The translations under genes were made by a program, and so were the position numbers. A stretch of 64,000 nt of DNA from Melaminivora suipulveris (GTDB taxonomy: Bacteria > Pseudomonadota > Gammaproteobacteria > Burkholderiales > Burkholderiaceae_C): the NCBI RefSeq assembly GCF_003008575.1, contig NZ_CP027667.1, positions 1,058,501 to 1,122,500 of the forward strand, written 5' to 3'. A model generated the notes under the pieces. It did no database searches. It had not been told where the DNA came from and saw only the letters and a list, made by a program, of their open reading frames with translations. This document shows, in pieces, positions 8,165-16,775 of this stretch (within the stretch, counting starts at the first letter, position 1; every line of letters begins with the position of its first letter).

Positions 8165-10479
8165 ACCTTGCCCGCCGGGTGGCGGGAGTGCGGGGTGGCG
8201 ATCTGCAGGCCGGCGGCCTGCGCGTCTTCCTCGGCGCGGCGCGCCTGCGCTTCGTACAGGCGCCAGTACGGGCCCTGGCTCTCCATGAGCTGGTCGTGCG
8301 GGCCGACCTCGACGATCTCGCCGCGGTCCAGCACCACCAGCCGGTCGGCCTTGCGCAGCGTGGACAGCCGGTGCGCGATGGCAATCGTCGTGCGGCCCTT
8401 GACCAGGTTGTCCAGGGCTTTCTGGATCTCGCGCTCGGTCTCGGTGTCCACCGCCGAGGTGGCCTCGTCCAGGATCAGTATGCGCGGGTCGATCAGGAGC
8501 GCCCGGGCGATCGAGATGCGCTGGCGCTCGCCGCCTGACAGGCTCTGGCCGCGCTCGCCCACCAGGCTGTCGTAGCCATGCGGCAGGCGCAGGATGAACT
8601 CGTGCGCGTGCGCGGCGCGCGCCGCGGCGACGATCTCGTCGCGTGTGGCATCCGGCTTGCCGTAGGCGATGTTCTCGGCCACGGTGCCGAAGAACAGAAA
8701 CGGCTCCTGCAGCACCAGGCCGATGTGGCTGCGGTAGTCGGCCACGGCCATGCGGCGCAGGTCCACGCCATCGACCAGGATGGCGCCCTCGCTCACGTCG
8801 TAGAAGCGGCAGATCAGGTTCACCAGCGTGCTCTTGCCGGAGCCGCTGTGGCCCACCAGGCCGATCATCTCGCCAGGGCGGATGTTCAGGGACACGCCCT
8901 TCAGGATCATGCGGCTGGTCGCGCGCAGGCCCACGCCGCGCAGCTCGATGGCTCCATGCATCTGCTCCACGCGCACCGGGCTGGCCGGGTCGGGCACGTT
9001 GCTGACGTGGTCCAGGATGTCGAAGATGCGCTTGGCGCCGGCCGCGGCCTTTTGCGTGACCGAGACGATGCGGCTCATCGAATCCAGCCGCGTATAGAAG
9101 CGCCCGATGTAGGCGATGAAGGCCGTGAGCACGCCCACAGTGATCTGGTTCTTCGCCACCAGCCAGATGCCGAAAGCCCAGACGATCAGCAGGCCGATCT
9201 CGGTCATCAGGGACACCGTGGGCGAGAACAGGCTCCAGGTCTTGTTCAGGCGGTCGTTGACCTCCAGGTTGTGCTGGTTGGCGGCGCGAAAGCGCTCGGC
9301 CTCGCGCCGCTCCTGCGCGAAGGCCTTGACCACGCGGATGCCGGGGATGGTGTCGGCCAGCACGTTGGTGACCTCGCTCCAGACCCGGTCGATGCGCTCG
9401 AAGCCGGTGCGCAGCTTGTCGCGCACGGTGTGGATCAGCCAGGCGATGAAGGGCAGCGGCACCAGCGTGACCAGCGCCAGCCAGGGGTTGATGGAAAACA
9501 GGATCGCCGACGTCATCAGGATCATCAGCACGTCGGTGGCGAAGTCCAGCGCGTTGAGCGACAAAAAGACGTTGATGCGATCCGTCTCCGAGCCGATGCG
9601 CGCCATCAGGTCGCCCGTTCTCTTGCTGCCGAAGTAGTCCAGCGACAGGCGCATCAGGTGCTCGTAGGTGGTGGTGCGCAGGTCGGCGCCGATGCGCTCG
9701 GACACCAGCGCCAGCACATAGGTGCGCGCCCATCCCAGGCCCCAGGCCAGGAGCGCCGCCAGCAGCAGCCCGCCCAGGTACAGCGCCACCTGCGAGACCG
9801 GGATCTGCTGGCCGCTCTGGTAGGGGATCAATATCTCGTCCATCAGCGGGATGGTCATGTACGGCGGCACCAGCGAGGCGGCGGTGGACGCCAACGTCAG
9901 GCCAAAGCCCAGGCCCAGCTGGCGCTTGTACGGCCGTGCAAAGCGCCACAGGCGCAGCAGCACCCAGGTCGAGGCGGCGGGGGGTTGCTGGCGCGCGCAG
10001 GTCGGGCACTCGTCGGCGCCTGGCGGCAGGGGCGTGTGACAGGCCGGGCAGCGCGGGGCTTCCTGATGCGCCTCCTCGATCTGGCTGCTGCGCTGCAGCC
10101 GCTCCAGTTGCCGCTCAAAGCGCTGCTGCAGGCGCACCGCCTGCTGCTCTTGCCCCAGGGTGAAGCGCCACAGCGCCAGGCGCCGCTGCGGGTCGTGCAG
10201 CTCCAGCGTGCCCACGCCGCCGTGCTCCAGCAGCTGCAGCCGCAGGCCGGGCGCCAGCGGCCAGAACTGCGCGCCCTGCTGCGCGGCCTCGGCGCCCAGG
10301 GCCAGCAGGCGCTGCCCGGTCAGCACCAACAGGCCGGGCGCGAAGCGCAGCGTCGGGGCGAGGTCAACCTCAAAGGCGGCCAGGACGTTCTCGCCAGGCG
10401 CCAGCGCTGCCTGCGCCAGCGCGGCCAGGGGGCCGCCTGGCAGGCCCGCGGTGTCGGTTGAAGGAAGAATTTCTTGCAT
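8161..10479 (-). CDS. Exporter-type ABC protein with N-terminal zinc ribbon, cyanophycin-associated
   Basis: 772 residues. The N-terminal ~135 residues form a soluble region unlike ordinary exporters. A zinc ribbon follows (CPAC at 144-147, CPTC at 158-161), then a six-helix ABC exporter membrane domain (about 180-470) and a nucleotide-binding domain with Walker A GHSGSGKS at 543-550, signature LSGGERQ and Walker B ILILDEATSA. It would work as a homodimer. The substrate is unknown. It is divergent from cphA' and coupled to the DUF1854 gene, the arrangement seen in other cyanophycin loci. Whether it transports anything linked to cyanophycin is inference from neighbourhood. Confidence 0.88.
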   Translation of the reverse strand: MQEILPSTDTAGLPGGPLAALAQAALAPGENVLAAFEVDLAPTLRFAPGLLVLTGQRLLALGAEAAQQGAQFWPLAPGLRLQLLEHGGVGTLELHDPQRRLALWRFTLGQEQQAVRLQQRFERQLERLQRSSQIEEAHQEAPRCPACHTPLPPGADECPTCARQQPPAASTWVLLRLWRFARPYKRQLGLGFGLTLASTAASLVPPYMTIPLMDEILIPYQSGQQIPVSQVALYLGGLLLAALLAWGLGWARTYVLALVSERIGADLRTTTYEHLMRLSLDYFGSKRTGDLMARIGSETDRINVFLSLNALDFATDVLMILMTSAILFSINPWLALVTLVPLPFIAWLIHTVRDKLRTGFERIDRVWSEVTNVLADTIPGIRVVKAFAQERREAERFRAANQHNLEVNDRLNKTWSLFSPTVSLMTEIGLLIVWAFGIWLVAKNQITVGVLTAFIAYIGRFYTRLDSMSRIVSVTQKAAAGAKRIFDILDHVSNVPDPASPVRVEQMHGAIELRGVGLRATSRMILKGVSLNIRPGEMIGLVGHSGSGKSTLVNLICRFYDVSEGAILVDGVDLRRMAVADYRSHIGLVLQEPFLFFGTVAENIAYGKPDATRDEIVAAARAAHAHEFILRLPHGYDSLVGERGQSLSGGERQRISIARALLIDPRILILDEATSAVDTETEREIQKALDNLVKGRTTIAIAHRLSTLRKADRLVVLDRGEIVEVGPHDQLMESQGPYWRLYEAQARRAEEDAQAAGLQIATPHSRHPAGKV

Positions 10480-10680
10480 GTTCTCGCTATTGCCTGCGCG
10501 CTGCGCCTGCCTTGGCGTCCATTGTCCGGCAGCGGTGCGCCGCTGTCGGGCCAGGGGCCTTGCCAGATGTAACGGCGCCTGCCGCGCCCCGGCTGACAAC
10601 GCCCACTGACGAACAGGGCGATACTTTGCCCGCGCACCTGTGATGCAGGCGCCCCATCCCGTTTCCTCCCACCCGCTTTC

Positions 10681-12870
10681 ATGCCCACTTTCCAAGACAT
10701 CCGACTGCTGCGCATCAACTACCTGCGCGGCCCCAGCATCTGGACCTATCGCCCCATCCTGGAGGTGTGGCTGGACCTGGGCGAGCTGGAAGACCATCCC
10801 TCCAACGCCATAGACGGCCTCAACGAACGGCTGACCGCCTGGCTGCCCGACCTGGTCGAGCACCACTGCGGCGTCGGCGAACGCGGCGGCTTCCTGCAAC
10901 GGCTGGAGGGCGGCACCTGGATGGGCCACGTGCTGGAGCACGTCATCATCGAGCTGCTGAACCTCTCGGGCATGCCTGCGGCCTTCGGCCAGACGCGCGA
11001 GACCTCGCAGCGCGGCATCTACCGCATGGTCTTTCGCTGCCCCGAGGAAGCCGTGGCGCGCGTGTCGCTGGAGCAGGGCCACCGCCTGCTCATGGCGGCC
11101 ATCAACGACCAGCCGTTCGACCTGAAGGCCGCCGTCCAGGCCATCAAGACCGCCATCGACGACCGATATCTCGGCCCCAGCACCGGCTGCATCGTCGACG
11201 CCGCCGGCGAGCGCCGCATCCCGCACATCCGCTTGAACGACGGCAATCTGGTGCAGCTGGGCTACGGCGCGGCGCAGCGGCGCATCTGGACGGCCGAGAG
11301 CGACCAGACCAGCGCCATCGCCGAGGGCATCGCCCAGGACAAGGATTTCACCAAGCGCCTGCTGGCCTCGTGCGGCGTGCCGGTGCCCCAGGGCCAAGTG
11401 GTGGAGAGCCCCGAAGAGGCCTGGGAGGTGGCGCAGGACATCGGCCTGCCCGTCACCGTCAAGCCCAGCGACGGCAACCACGCGCGCGGCGTGACGCTGG
11501 AGCTCACGCGCGAGGCCGACATCAAGGCCGCCTTCGCCCTGGCCGAGCCCGAGGGCTCGGAGGTCATCGTCGAGCGCTTCATCGAGGGCATCGAGCACCG
11601 ATTGCTGGTGGTGGGCGGCCGGGTCGTCGCCGCCTGCAAGGGCGAGACGGTGAGCGTCACCGGCAACGGCAAATCCACCCTGCGCGAGCTGGTGGATGTG
11701 GAAAACCAGGACCCGCGCCGCGGCATCGAGCAGGAATACCCCTTGAGCCCCATCGATGTGCAGGCTCCCGCCGTGCGGCTGGAGCTGCACCGCCAGGACG
11801 TCACGCCGGACAGCGTGATCGAGGCCGGCCGCAGCGTGCTGCTGCAAAGAAACGGCAACATGGCCATCGACTGCACCGACGAGGTGCACCCGGACGTGGC
11901 CTACTTCGCGCAGCTGGCGGCAAAGATCGTCGGCCTGGACATCGCCGGCATGGACATGATCCTGAAAGACGTCGCCCAGCCCATGGCCGCGCAGGGCGGC
12001 GCCATCCTGGAGGTCAACGCCGGCCCCGGCCTCCTGATGCACCTGAAACCCACGGCCGGCGCGCCCCGGCCCGTGGGCATGGCCATCGTCGACCACCTGT
12101 TTCCGCGCGAGGGCGCCGCGCATCCGGGGCGCATCCCCATCGTCGGCATCGCCGGCACGCAGGGCAATGCCTTCATCGCGCGGCTGGTGGGCTGGCTCTT
12201 GCAGCTGTCGGGCAAGCTGACCGGCGTGGCCAGCAGCGAGGGCATGTTCCTGGCCGACCGGCGCACGCAGACCAGCAGCGCCGCGCACTGGGCCGGCGCG
12301 CACCGCCTGCTGACCAACCGCCTGGCCGAGGCGGCCGTGATCCAGACCAACGCACGTTCCATCCTGGACGAGGGCCTGGCCTACGACCGCTGCCTGGTCG
12401 GCGTGGTCACCGACATGGACGGCTTCGAGCAGCTGGCCGACCACGACATCCACGAGGCCGCGCAGATGCGCCGCGTGCTGCGCACGCAGATCGACGTGGT
12501 GCTGGCCGATGGCGCCGGCGTGCTGAACGCCGACAACGAGCAGGTGGCCGAACTGGGCGAACTGTGCGATGGCGAGGTGCTGCTGTATTCGCTGGACGCG
12601 GACAACCCGCGCCTGGCCGCGCACCGCGCCGCCACCCGCACCGAGGGCGCCAGCGGCGAGGGCCGCGCGGTCTTCGTGCGCGGGCAGCAGGTGGTGCTGG
12701 CCACCGGCGCTGCCGAGCGCGTGCTGGGCACGCTGGGCGCCTTGAGCCTGCCCGGCGGGCAGCGGCCGGACACGGCGGCGCTGCTGGCGGCCATTGCCAC
12801 CGCCTGGGCGCTGGACATCACGCCGGATCTGATCGCCGCCGGCATCAAGACCTTCGAATACACGGCCTGA
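10681..12870 (+). CDS. cphA': CphA'-type cyanophycin synthetase homologue
   Basis: 729 residues, shorter than CphA (862 here). It has the N-terminal domain (to about 160), an ATP-grasp domain (about 200-440; KPSDGNHARGVTLEL, EVNAGPGLLMH) and a C-terminal Mur-ligase-like domain. The nucleotide loop of the last domain, GTNGKT in CphA, is GTQGNA here (492-497), so the Lys and Thr needed for ATP binding are gone and that domain is probably inactive. The family is typically found beside cphA in betaproteobacteria. It may make or use a dipeptide or regulate CphA. The start ATG at 10681 begins MPTFQDIRLLRINYLRGPS, a usual opening. Confidence 0.88.
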   Translation: MPTFQDIRLLRINYLRGPSIWTYRPILEVWLDLGELEDHPSNAIDGLNERLTAWLPDLVEHHCGVGERGGFLQRLEGGTWMGHVLEHVIIELLNLSGMPAAFGQTRETSQRGIYRMVFRCPEEAVARVSLEQGHRLLMAAINDQPFDLKAAVQAIKTAIDDRYLGPSTGCIVDAAGERRIPHIRLNDGNLVQLGYGAAQRRIWTAESDQTSAIAEGIAQDKDFTKRLLASCGVPVPQGQVVESPEEAWEVAQDIGLPVTVKPSDGNHARGVTLELTREADIKAAFALAEPEGSEVIVERFIEGIEHRLLVVGGRVVAACKGETVSVTGNGKSTLRELVDVENQDPRRGIEQEYPLSPIDVQAPAVRLELHRQDVTPDSVIEAGRSVLLQRNGNMAIDCTDEVHPDVAYFAQLAAKIVGLDIAGMDMILKDVAQPMAAQGGAILEVNAGPGLLMHLKPTAGAPRPVGMAIVDHLFPREGAAHPGRIPIVGIAGTQGNAFIARLVGWLLQLSGKLTGVASSEGMFLADRRTQTSSAAHWAGAHRLLTNRLAEAAVIQTNARSILDEGLAYDRCLVGVVTDMDGFEQLADHDIHEAAQMRRVLRTQIDVVLADGAGVLNADNEQVAELGELCDGEVLLYSLDADNPRLAAHRAATRTEGASGEGRAVFVRGQQVVLATGAAERVLGTLGALSLPGGQRPDTAALLAAIATAWALDITPDLIAAGIKTFEYTA

Positions 12871-12893
12871 ATGAAGCTGAAGCGGCCCGATTT

Positions 12894-12952
12894 TGCTATT
12901 AAATATATAGCTAACTGCGCTTGATCCACGCCGACAAACCCCACTTTTTCCT
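12894..12952 (-). repeat. Dispersed intergenic repeat, copy C
   Basis: Minus-orientation copy: TTGCTATTAAATATATAGCT followed by GCGCTTGATCCACGCCGAC. It lies in the 91-bp gap between cphA' and cphA, so it could stop or reduce read-through between the two synthetases. Confidence 0.75.
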
Positions 12953-12961
12953 GTAAAACCC

Positions 12962-15550
12962 ATGGAAATCACCCGCATCCGCGCGCTGCGCGGCCCCAAC
13001 CTCTGGACGCGCAGCACCGCCATCGAGGCCGTCGTGCAGTGCCAGGACGGCGAGTGCGACTACGCCGCGCTGCCGGGCTTCGAGGACCGGCTGCGCGCGC
13101 GCTTTCCGGCCATCGGCGCGCTGCAGCCGCACGGCGCAGACCAGGTGCTGTCGCTGGCGCATGTGCTGGAGGCCGCCGCGCTGCAGCTGCAGGCGCAGGC
13201 CGGCTGCCCGGTGACCTTCAGCCGCACGGCGGACACGCTGGAGCCGAGCACCTGGCAGGTCATCGTCGAATACACCGAAGAGGCCGTCGGCCGGCTGGCC
13301 CTGGAGCGGGCCGAGGCGCTGATCCAGGCGGCGCTGATCGATGCGCCCTTTGATGCCGACGCCGTCATCGCGCAGCTGCGCGAGCTGGACGAGGACGAGC
13401 GCATCGGTCCGTCCACCGGCTCCATCGTCGATGCCGCCGTGGTGCGCGGCATCCCGTTTCGGCGCCTGACCAGCGGCTCGCTGGTGCAGCTGGGCTGGGG
13501 CGCGCGCGCACGGCGCATCCAGGCCGCCGAGCTGGATTCGACCAGCGCCGTGGCCGAATCCATCGCCCAGGACAAGGATTTGACCAAGCGCCTGCTGCAC
13601 GCTGCCGGCGTGCCGGTGCCGCTGGGCCGGCCGGTGCTGGATGCCGATGACGCCTGGCACGTCGCCGAAGAAGTCGGCCTGCCGGTCGTGGTCAAGCCGC
13701 AGGACGGCAACCAGGGCAAGGGCGTCACCGTCAACATCGGCACGCGCGCGCAGCTCGACGCGGCGTACGCCGTGGCGCGTGAATATGGCGACGAGGTCAT
13801 GGTCGAGCGCTTCCTGCCGGGGCACGACTTCCGCCTGCTGGTCGTGGGCCAGCAGATGGTCGCCGCCGCGCGGCGCGACCCGCCGCAGGTGCTGGGCGAC
13901 GGCCAGCACAGCGTGCGCGAGCTGGTCGACATCGTGAACCAGGACCCGCGCCGCGGCACCGGCCACGGCACGGCGCTGACGCGCATCCGGCTGGACGACA
14001 TCGCCCTGGCGCGCCTGGCGGCCGAGGGGCTGACGCCGGATTCGGTGCCCGCGCAGGGCCAGCGCGTGGTGCTGCGCAACAACGCCAACCTGTCCACCGG
14101 CGGCAGCGCCACCGACGTGACCGACGACGTGCACCCGGACATCGCCGCGCGCGCCGTGGCCGCGGCGCAGACCATCGGCCTGCACATCTGCGGCGTGGAC
14201 GTAGTCTGCGAGACCATGCTGCGTCCGCTGGAGGAGCAAAGCGGCGGCATCGTCGAGGTCAACGCCGCCCCAGGCCTGCGCATGCACCTGTCGCCCTCCT
14301 TCGGGCGCGCCCGCAACGTCGGCCAGCCGATGGTGGATGCGCTGTTCGCGCCCGGCGAGGACGGGCGCATTCCGCTGGTCGCCGTGACCGGCACCAACGG
14401 CAAGACGACTGTCACGCGCCTGATCAACCACCTGCTGTCCGCGCACGGCCTGCGCACCGGCATGACCAACACCGACGGCGTGTGGGCCAACGGCCGGCAG
14501 ATCGACAGCGGCGACTGCTCGGGGCCGAAAAGCGCGCGCAACGTGCTGTTCCACCCCGAGGTGGACGCTGCCGTGCTCGAATGCGCGCGCGGCGGCATCC
14601 TGCGCGAGGGCCTGGGTTTTGACCGCTGCCAGGTGGCGGTGGTGACCAACGTCGGCGCCGGCGACCACCTGGGGCTGAACTTCATCCACACCGTGGAGGA
14701 CGTGGCGGTGCTGAAGCGCGTGATCGTGCAGAACGTCGCGCCCGGCGGCTTTGCCGTGCTCAACGCCGCCGATCCGCTGGTGGCCGCCATGGCCGGCGTG
14801 TGCGCGGGCAAGGTCATCTATTTCGCCGCCGAGCGCCACCACCCGGTCATGGCCACGCACCGTGCGCAGGGCAGCCGCGTGGTCTATGTCGACGGCGAGC
14901 ACATCGTCTGCGCCGAGGGCTCGTGGCGCGAGAGCATCGCGCTGCGCGACGTGCCGCTCACGCGCGGCGGGGCCATCGGCTTCCAGGTGGACAACGCCAT
15001 GGCGGCGATCGCCGCGGTGTGGGCGCTGGGCCTGCCGTGGGAGACCATCCGCCGGGGCCTGTCGAGCTTTTCTGCCGATGGCGACAACGCGCCGGGGCGC
15101 TTCAACGTCATGGACCACGGCGGCGCCACGGTGATCGCCGACTACGGCCACAACCCGGACGCCATGCGCGCGCTGGTGCAGGCCGTGCAGGCCATGCCGG
15201 CGGCGCGGCGCAGCGTGGTCATCTCCGGCGCCGGCGACCGGCGCGACGAGGACATCACCGAGCAAACGCAAATCCTGGGCTCGGCGTTCGACGACGTGGT
15301 GCTGTACCAGGACGCCTGCCAGCGCGGGCGCGAGGACGGCGAGGTGCTGGCGCTTCTGCGCCGGGGCCTTTCGGGCGCGGCACGCGCCGACTACGTGACC
15401 GAGATCCAGGGCGAATTCGCCGCCATCGACCACGCGCTGGCGCGCCTGGCGCCAGGCGATCTGTGCCTGGTGCTGGTCGACCAGGTCGAGGAAGCACTGG
15501 CGCACCTGCAGCGCCGCTGCGCCGAGGCGTCGAGCGAGGCCACATCGTGA
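12962..15550 (+). CDS. cphA: Cyanophycin synthetase
   Basis: 862 residues, full length. Makes multi-L-arginyl-poly-L-aspartate (cyanophycin), a nitrogen storage polymer, by adding Asp in the ATP-grasp domain (about 200-440; KPQDGNQGKGVTVNI, EVNAAPGLRMHL) and Arg in the Mur-ligase-like domain. The latter has an intact GTNGKTT loop at 477-483, followed by TDGVW and GDCSGPKSARNVL, which match active CphA. The N-terminus MEITRIRALRGPNLWTR is typical. It follows cphA' after a repeat-containing gap, and its stop overlaps the start of creA. No cyanophycinase gene is in the window. Confidence 0.95.
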   Translation: MEITRIRALRGPNLWTRSTAIEAVVQCQDGECDYAALPGFEDRLRARFPAIGALQPHGADQVLSLAHVLEAAALQLQAQAGCPVTFSRTADTLEPSTWQVIVEYTEEAVGRLALERAEALIQAALIDAPFDADAVIAQLRELDEDERIGPSTGSIVDAAVVRGIPFRRLTSGSLVQLGWGARARRIQAAELDSTSAVAESIAQDKDLTKRLLHAAGVPVPLGRPVLDADDAWHVAEEVGLPVVVKPQDGNQGKGVTVNIGTRAQLDAAYAVAREYGDEVMVERFLPGHDFRLLVVGQQMVAAARRDPPQVLGDGQHSVRELVDIVNQDPRRGTGHGTALTRIRLDDIALARLAAEGLTPDSVPAQGQRVVLRNNANLSTGGSATDVTDDVHPDIAARAVAAAQTIGLHICGVDVVCETMLRPLEEQSGGIVEVNAAPGLRMHLSPSFGRARNVGQPMVDALFAPGEDGRIPLVAVTGTNGKTTVTRLINHLLSAHGLRTGMTNTDGVWANGRQIDSGDCSGPKSARNVLFHPEVDAAVLECARGGILREGLGFDRCQVAVVTNVGAGDHLGLNFIHTVEDVAVLKRVIVQNVAPGGFAVLNAADPLVAAMAGVCAGKVIYFAAERHHPVMATHRAQGSRVVYVDGEHIVCAEGSWRESIALRDVPLTRGGAIGFQVDNAMAAIAAVWALGLPWETIRRGLSSFSADGDNAPGRFNVMDHGGATVIADYGHNPDAMRALVQAVQAMPAARRSVVISGAGDRRDEDITEQTQILGSAFDDVVLYQDACQRGREDGEVLALLRRGLSGAARADYVTEIQGEFAAIDHALARLAPGDLCLVLVDQVEEALAHLQRRCAEASSEATS

Positions 15551-16035
15551 TGGCGCGCCGCCCCTCCCTGTCGCTATTGCTGGCCGGCGCTCTGCTGGCC
15601 GGCGCGCCGGCGCTGGCGCAGTCCGAGCGCATCGGCAGCGTGGACACAGCATTCCAGTGGCTGGGCCGCGACCACGACATCGTCGTCGAGGCCTACGACG
15701 ACCCGCTGGTGGCGGGCGTGACCTGCTACGTCTCGCGCGCGCGCACCGGCGGCATCAAGGGCACGCTGGGCCTGGCCGAGGACCGCGCCGAGGCCTCGAT
15801 CGCCTGCCGGCAGGTGGGGCCCATCAGCTTCGACAAGCCGCTGCCGCGCCAGCAGCAGGTGTTCAGCGAACGCATGTCGATTTTGTTCAAGCGCCTGCGT
15901 GTGGTGCGCATGGTGGACAGCCAACGTAACGCGCTGGTCTACCTGTCGTACTCGGACAAACTGATCGACGGTTCGCCGCAAAACAGCCTCTCGGCCGTGC
16001 CGGTGCCGCGTGAGGTGGCGATTCCGGTGAAATAG
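15550..16035 (+). CDS. creA: CreA family periplasmic protein
   Basis: 161 residues. The first ~23 residues are a signal peptide (SLSLLLAGALLAGAPALAQ). The body matches the CreA family: SERIGSVDTAFQWLGRDHDI, DPLVAGVTCYVSRART, GGIKGTLGLAEDRAEASIAC and SFDKPLPRQQQVF. The function of CreA is unknown. The ATG shares its A with the TGA of cphA, so it is probably translated from the cphA message. The link with cyanophycin is positional only. Confidence 0.85.
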   Translation: MARRPSLSLLLAGALLAGAPALAQSERIGSVDTAFQWLGRDHDIVVEAYDDPLVAGVTCYVSRARTGGIKGTLGLAEDRAEASIACRQVGPISFDKPLPRQQQVFSERMSILFKRLRVVRMVDSQRNALVYLSYSDKLIDGSPQNSLSAVPVPREVAIPVK

Positions 16036-16039
16036 CGGG

Positions 16040-16106
16040 CTTTTTTGAGCCAAAAAGGCCGTCAGTCGGCGCAGATCAAGCGTGTTCAGCTATCGGAATA
16101 AGAGCA
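16040..16106 (+). repeat. Dispersed intergenic repeat, copy D
   Basis: GTCAGTCGGCGCAGATCAAG then CGTGTTCAGCTATCGGAATA. It occupies the whole gap between the creA stop and the convergent stop of the DsbA-like gene. Confidence 0.75.
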
Positions 16107-16109
16107 GCT

Positions 16110-16775
16110 TCACCCTTGCTGCGCAATCTGCCGCAGCGCCTGCTCGAACACCGCCGCCGGCTGGCCGCCCTGGATCAGGTGCCGGCCGTTGACGATCACC
16201 GCCGGCACCGAGTGGATGCCCTGCGCCTGCCAGTGCCGCTCGCGCTCGCGCACCTCGCCGGCGAACTCCTGCGAGCCCAGCACCTGCGCAGCGCGCGCCT
16301 CGTCCAGGCCCAGTTCACGCACCAGGCCCAGCAGCACCGCCTGGTCACCGGGGTTCTCGCCGCGGCTGAAGTAGGCTGTAAACAGCGCACTCTCCAGCGC
16401 GTGCTGCTGGCCCGGCTCGCCTTCCTGACCCAGCCAGTACAGCAGCCGGTGGGCGTCGAAGGTGTTGTAGATGTGCGTGCGCCGCTGGCTGTCGAAGAGC
16501 ATACCCACGGCGCGGCCGCGCTCGGCGATCGTCTGGTGCATCTGCTCGAACTGCGCCGGCGAGCCGCCGTACTTGGCCGACAGGTGCTGCACCAGTTCCT
16601 CGCCCTGCGCGCCCAGATTCGGGTTCAGCTCAAACGGCTGGCTGTGCCAGGAAAAGGTCAGCTCGCCAGCCAGGCTGGTGCGCACCTGCTCCAGCGTCTT
16701 GAAGGCGATGGCGCACCAGGGGCAGACCAGATCGGAGACGAAGTCGATACGCAGCTCGGGGACGGGGGTGTTCAT
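16110..16775 (-). CDS. DsbA/FrnE-like thioredoxin-fold oxidoreductase
   Basis: 221 residues with a CPWC active site at 18-21 (DFVSDLVCPWCAIAF), the arrangement of the DsbA/FrnE family of cytoplasmic 2-hydroxychromene-2-carboxylate-isomerase-like proteins. A cis-Pro region is visible in IHSVPAVIVNGRHLIQGGQP near the C-terminus. No signal peptide, so cytoplasmic. The ATG overlaps the upstream acyl-CoA ligase stop (ATGA), indicating coupling. It may be a disulfide reductase or isomerase; the partner is unknown. Confidence 0.88.
   Translation of the reverse strand: MNTPVPELRIDFVSDLVCPWCAIAFKTLEQVRTSLAGELTFSWHSQPFELNPNLGAQGEELVQHLSAKYGGSPAQFEQMHQTIAERGRAVGMLFDSQRRTHIYNTFDAHRLLYWLGQEGEPGQQHALESALFTAYFSRGENPGDQAVLLGLVRELGLDEARAAQVLGSQEFAGEVRERERHWQAQGIHSVPAVIVNGRHLIQGGQPAAVFEQALRQIAQQG

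Noticed and set aside
10480..10680. Divergent promoters between the ABC gene and cphA'
   Set aside because: CTGACA and GATACT are present but the spacing (about 21 nt) is poor; no convincing pair could be chosen.
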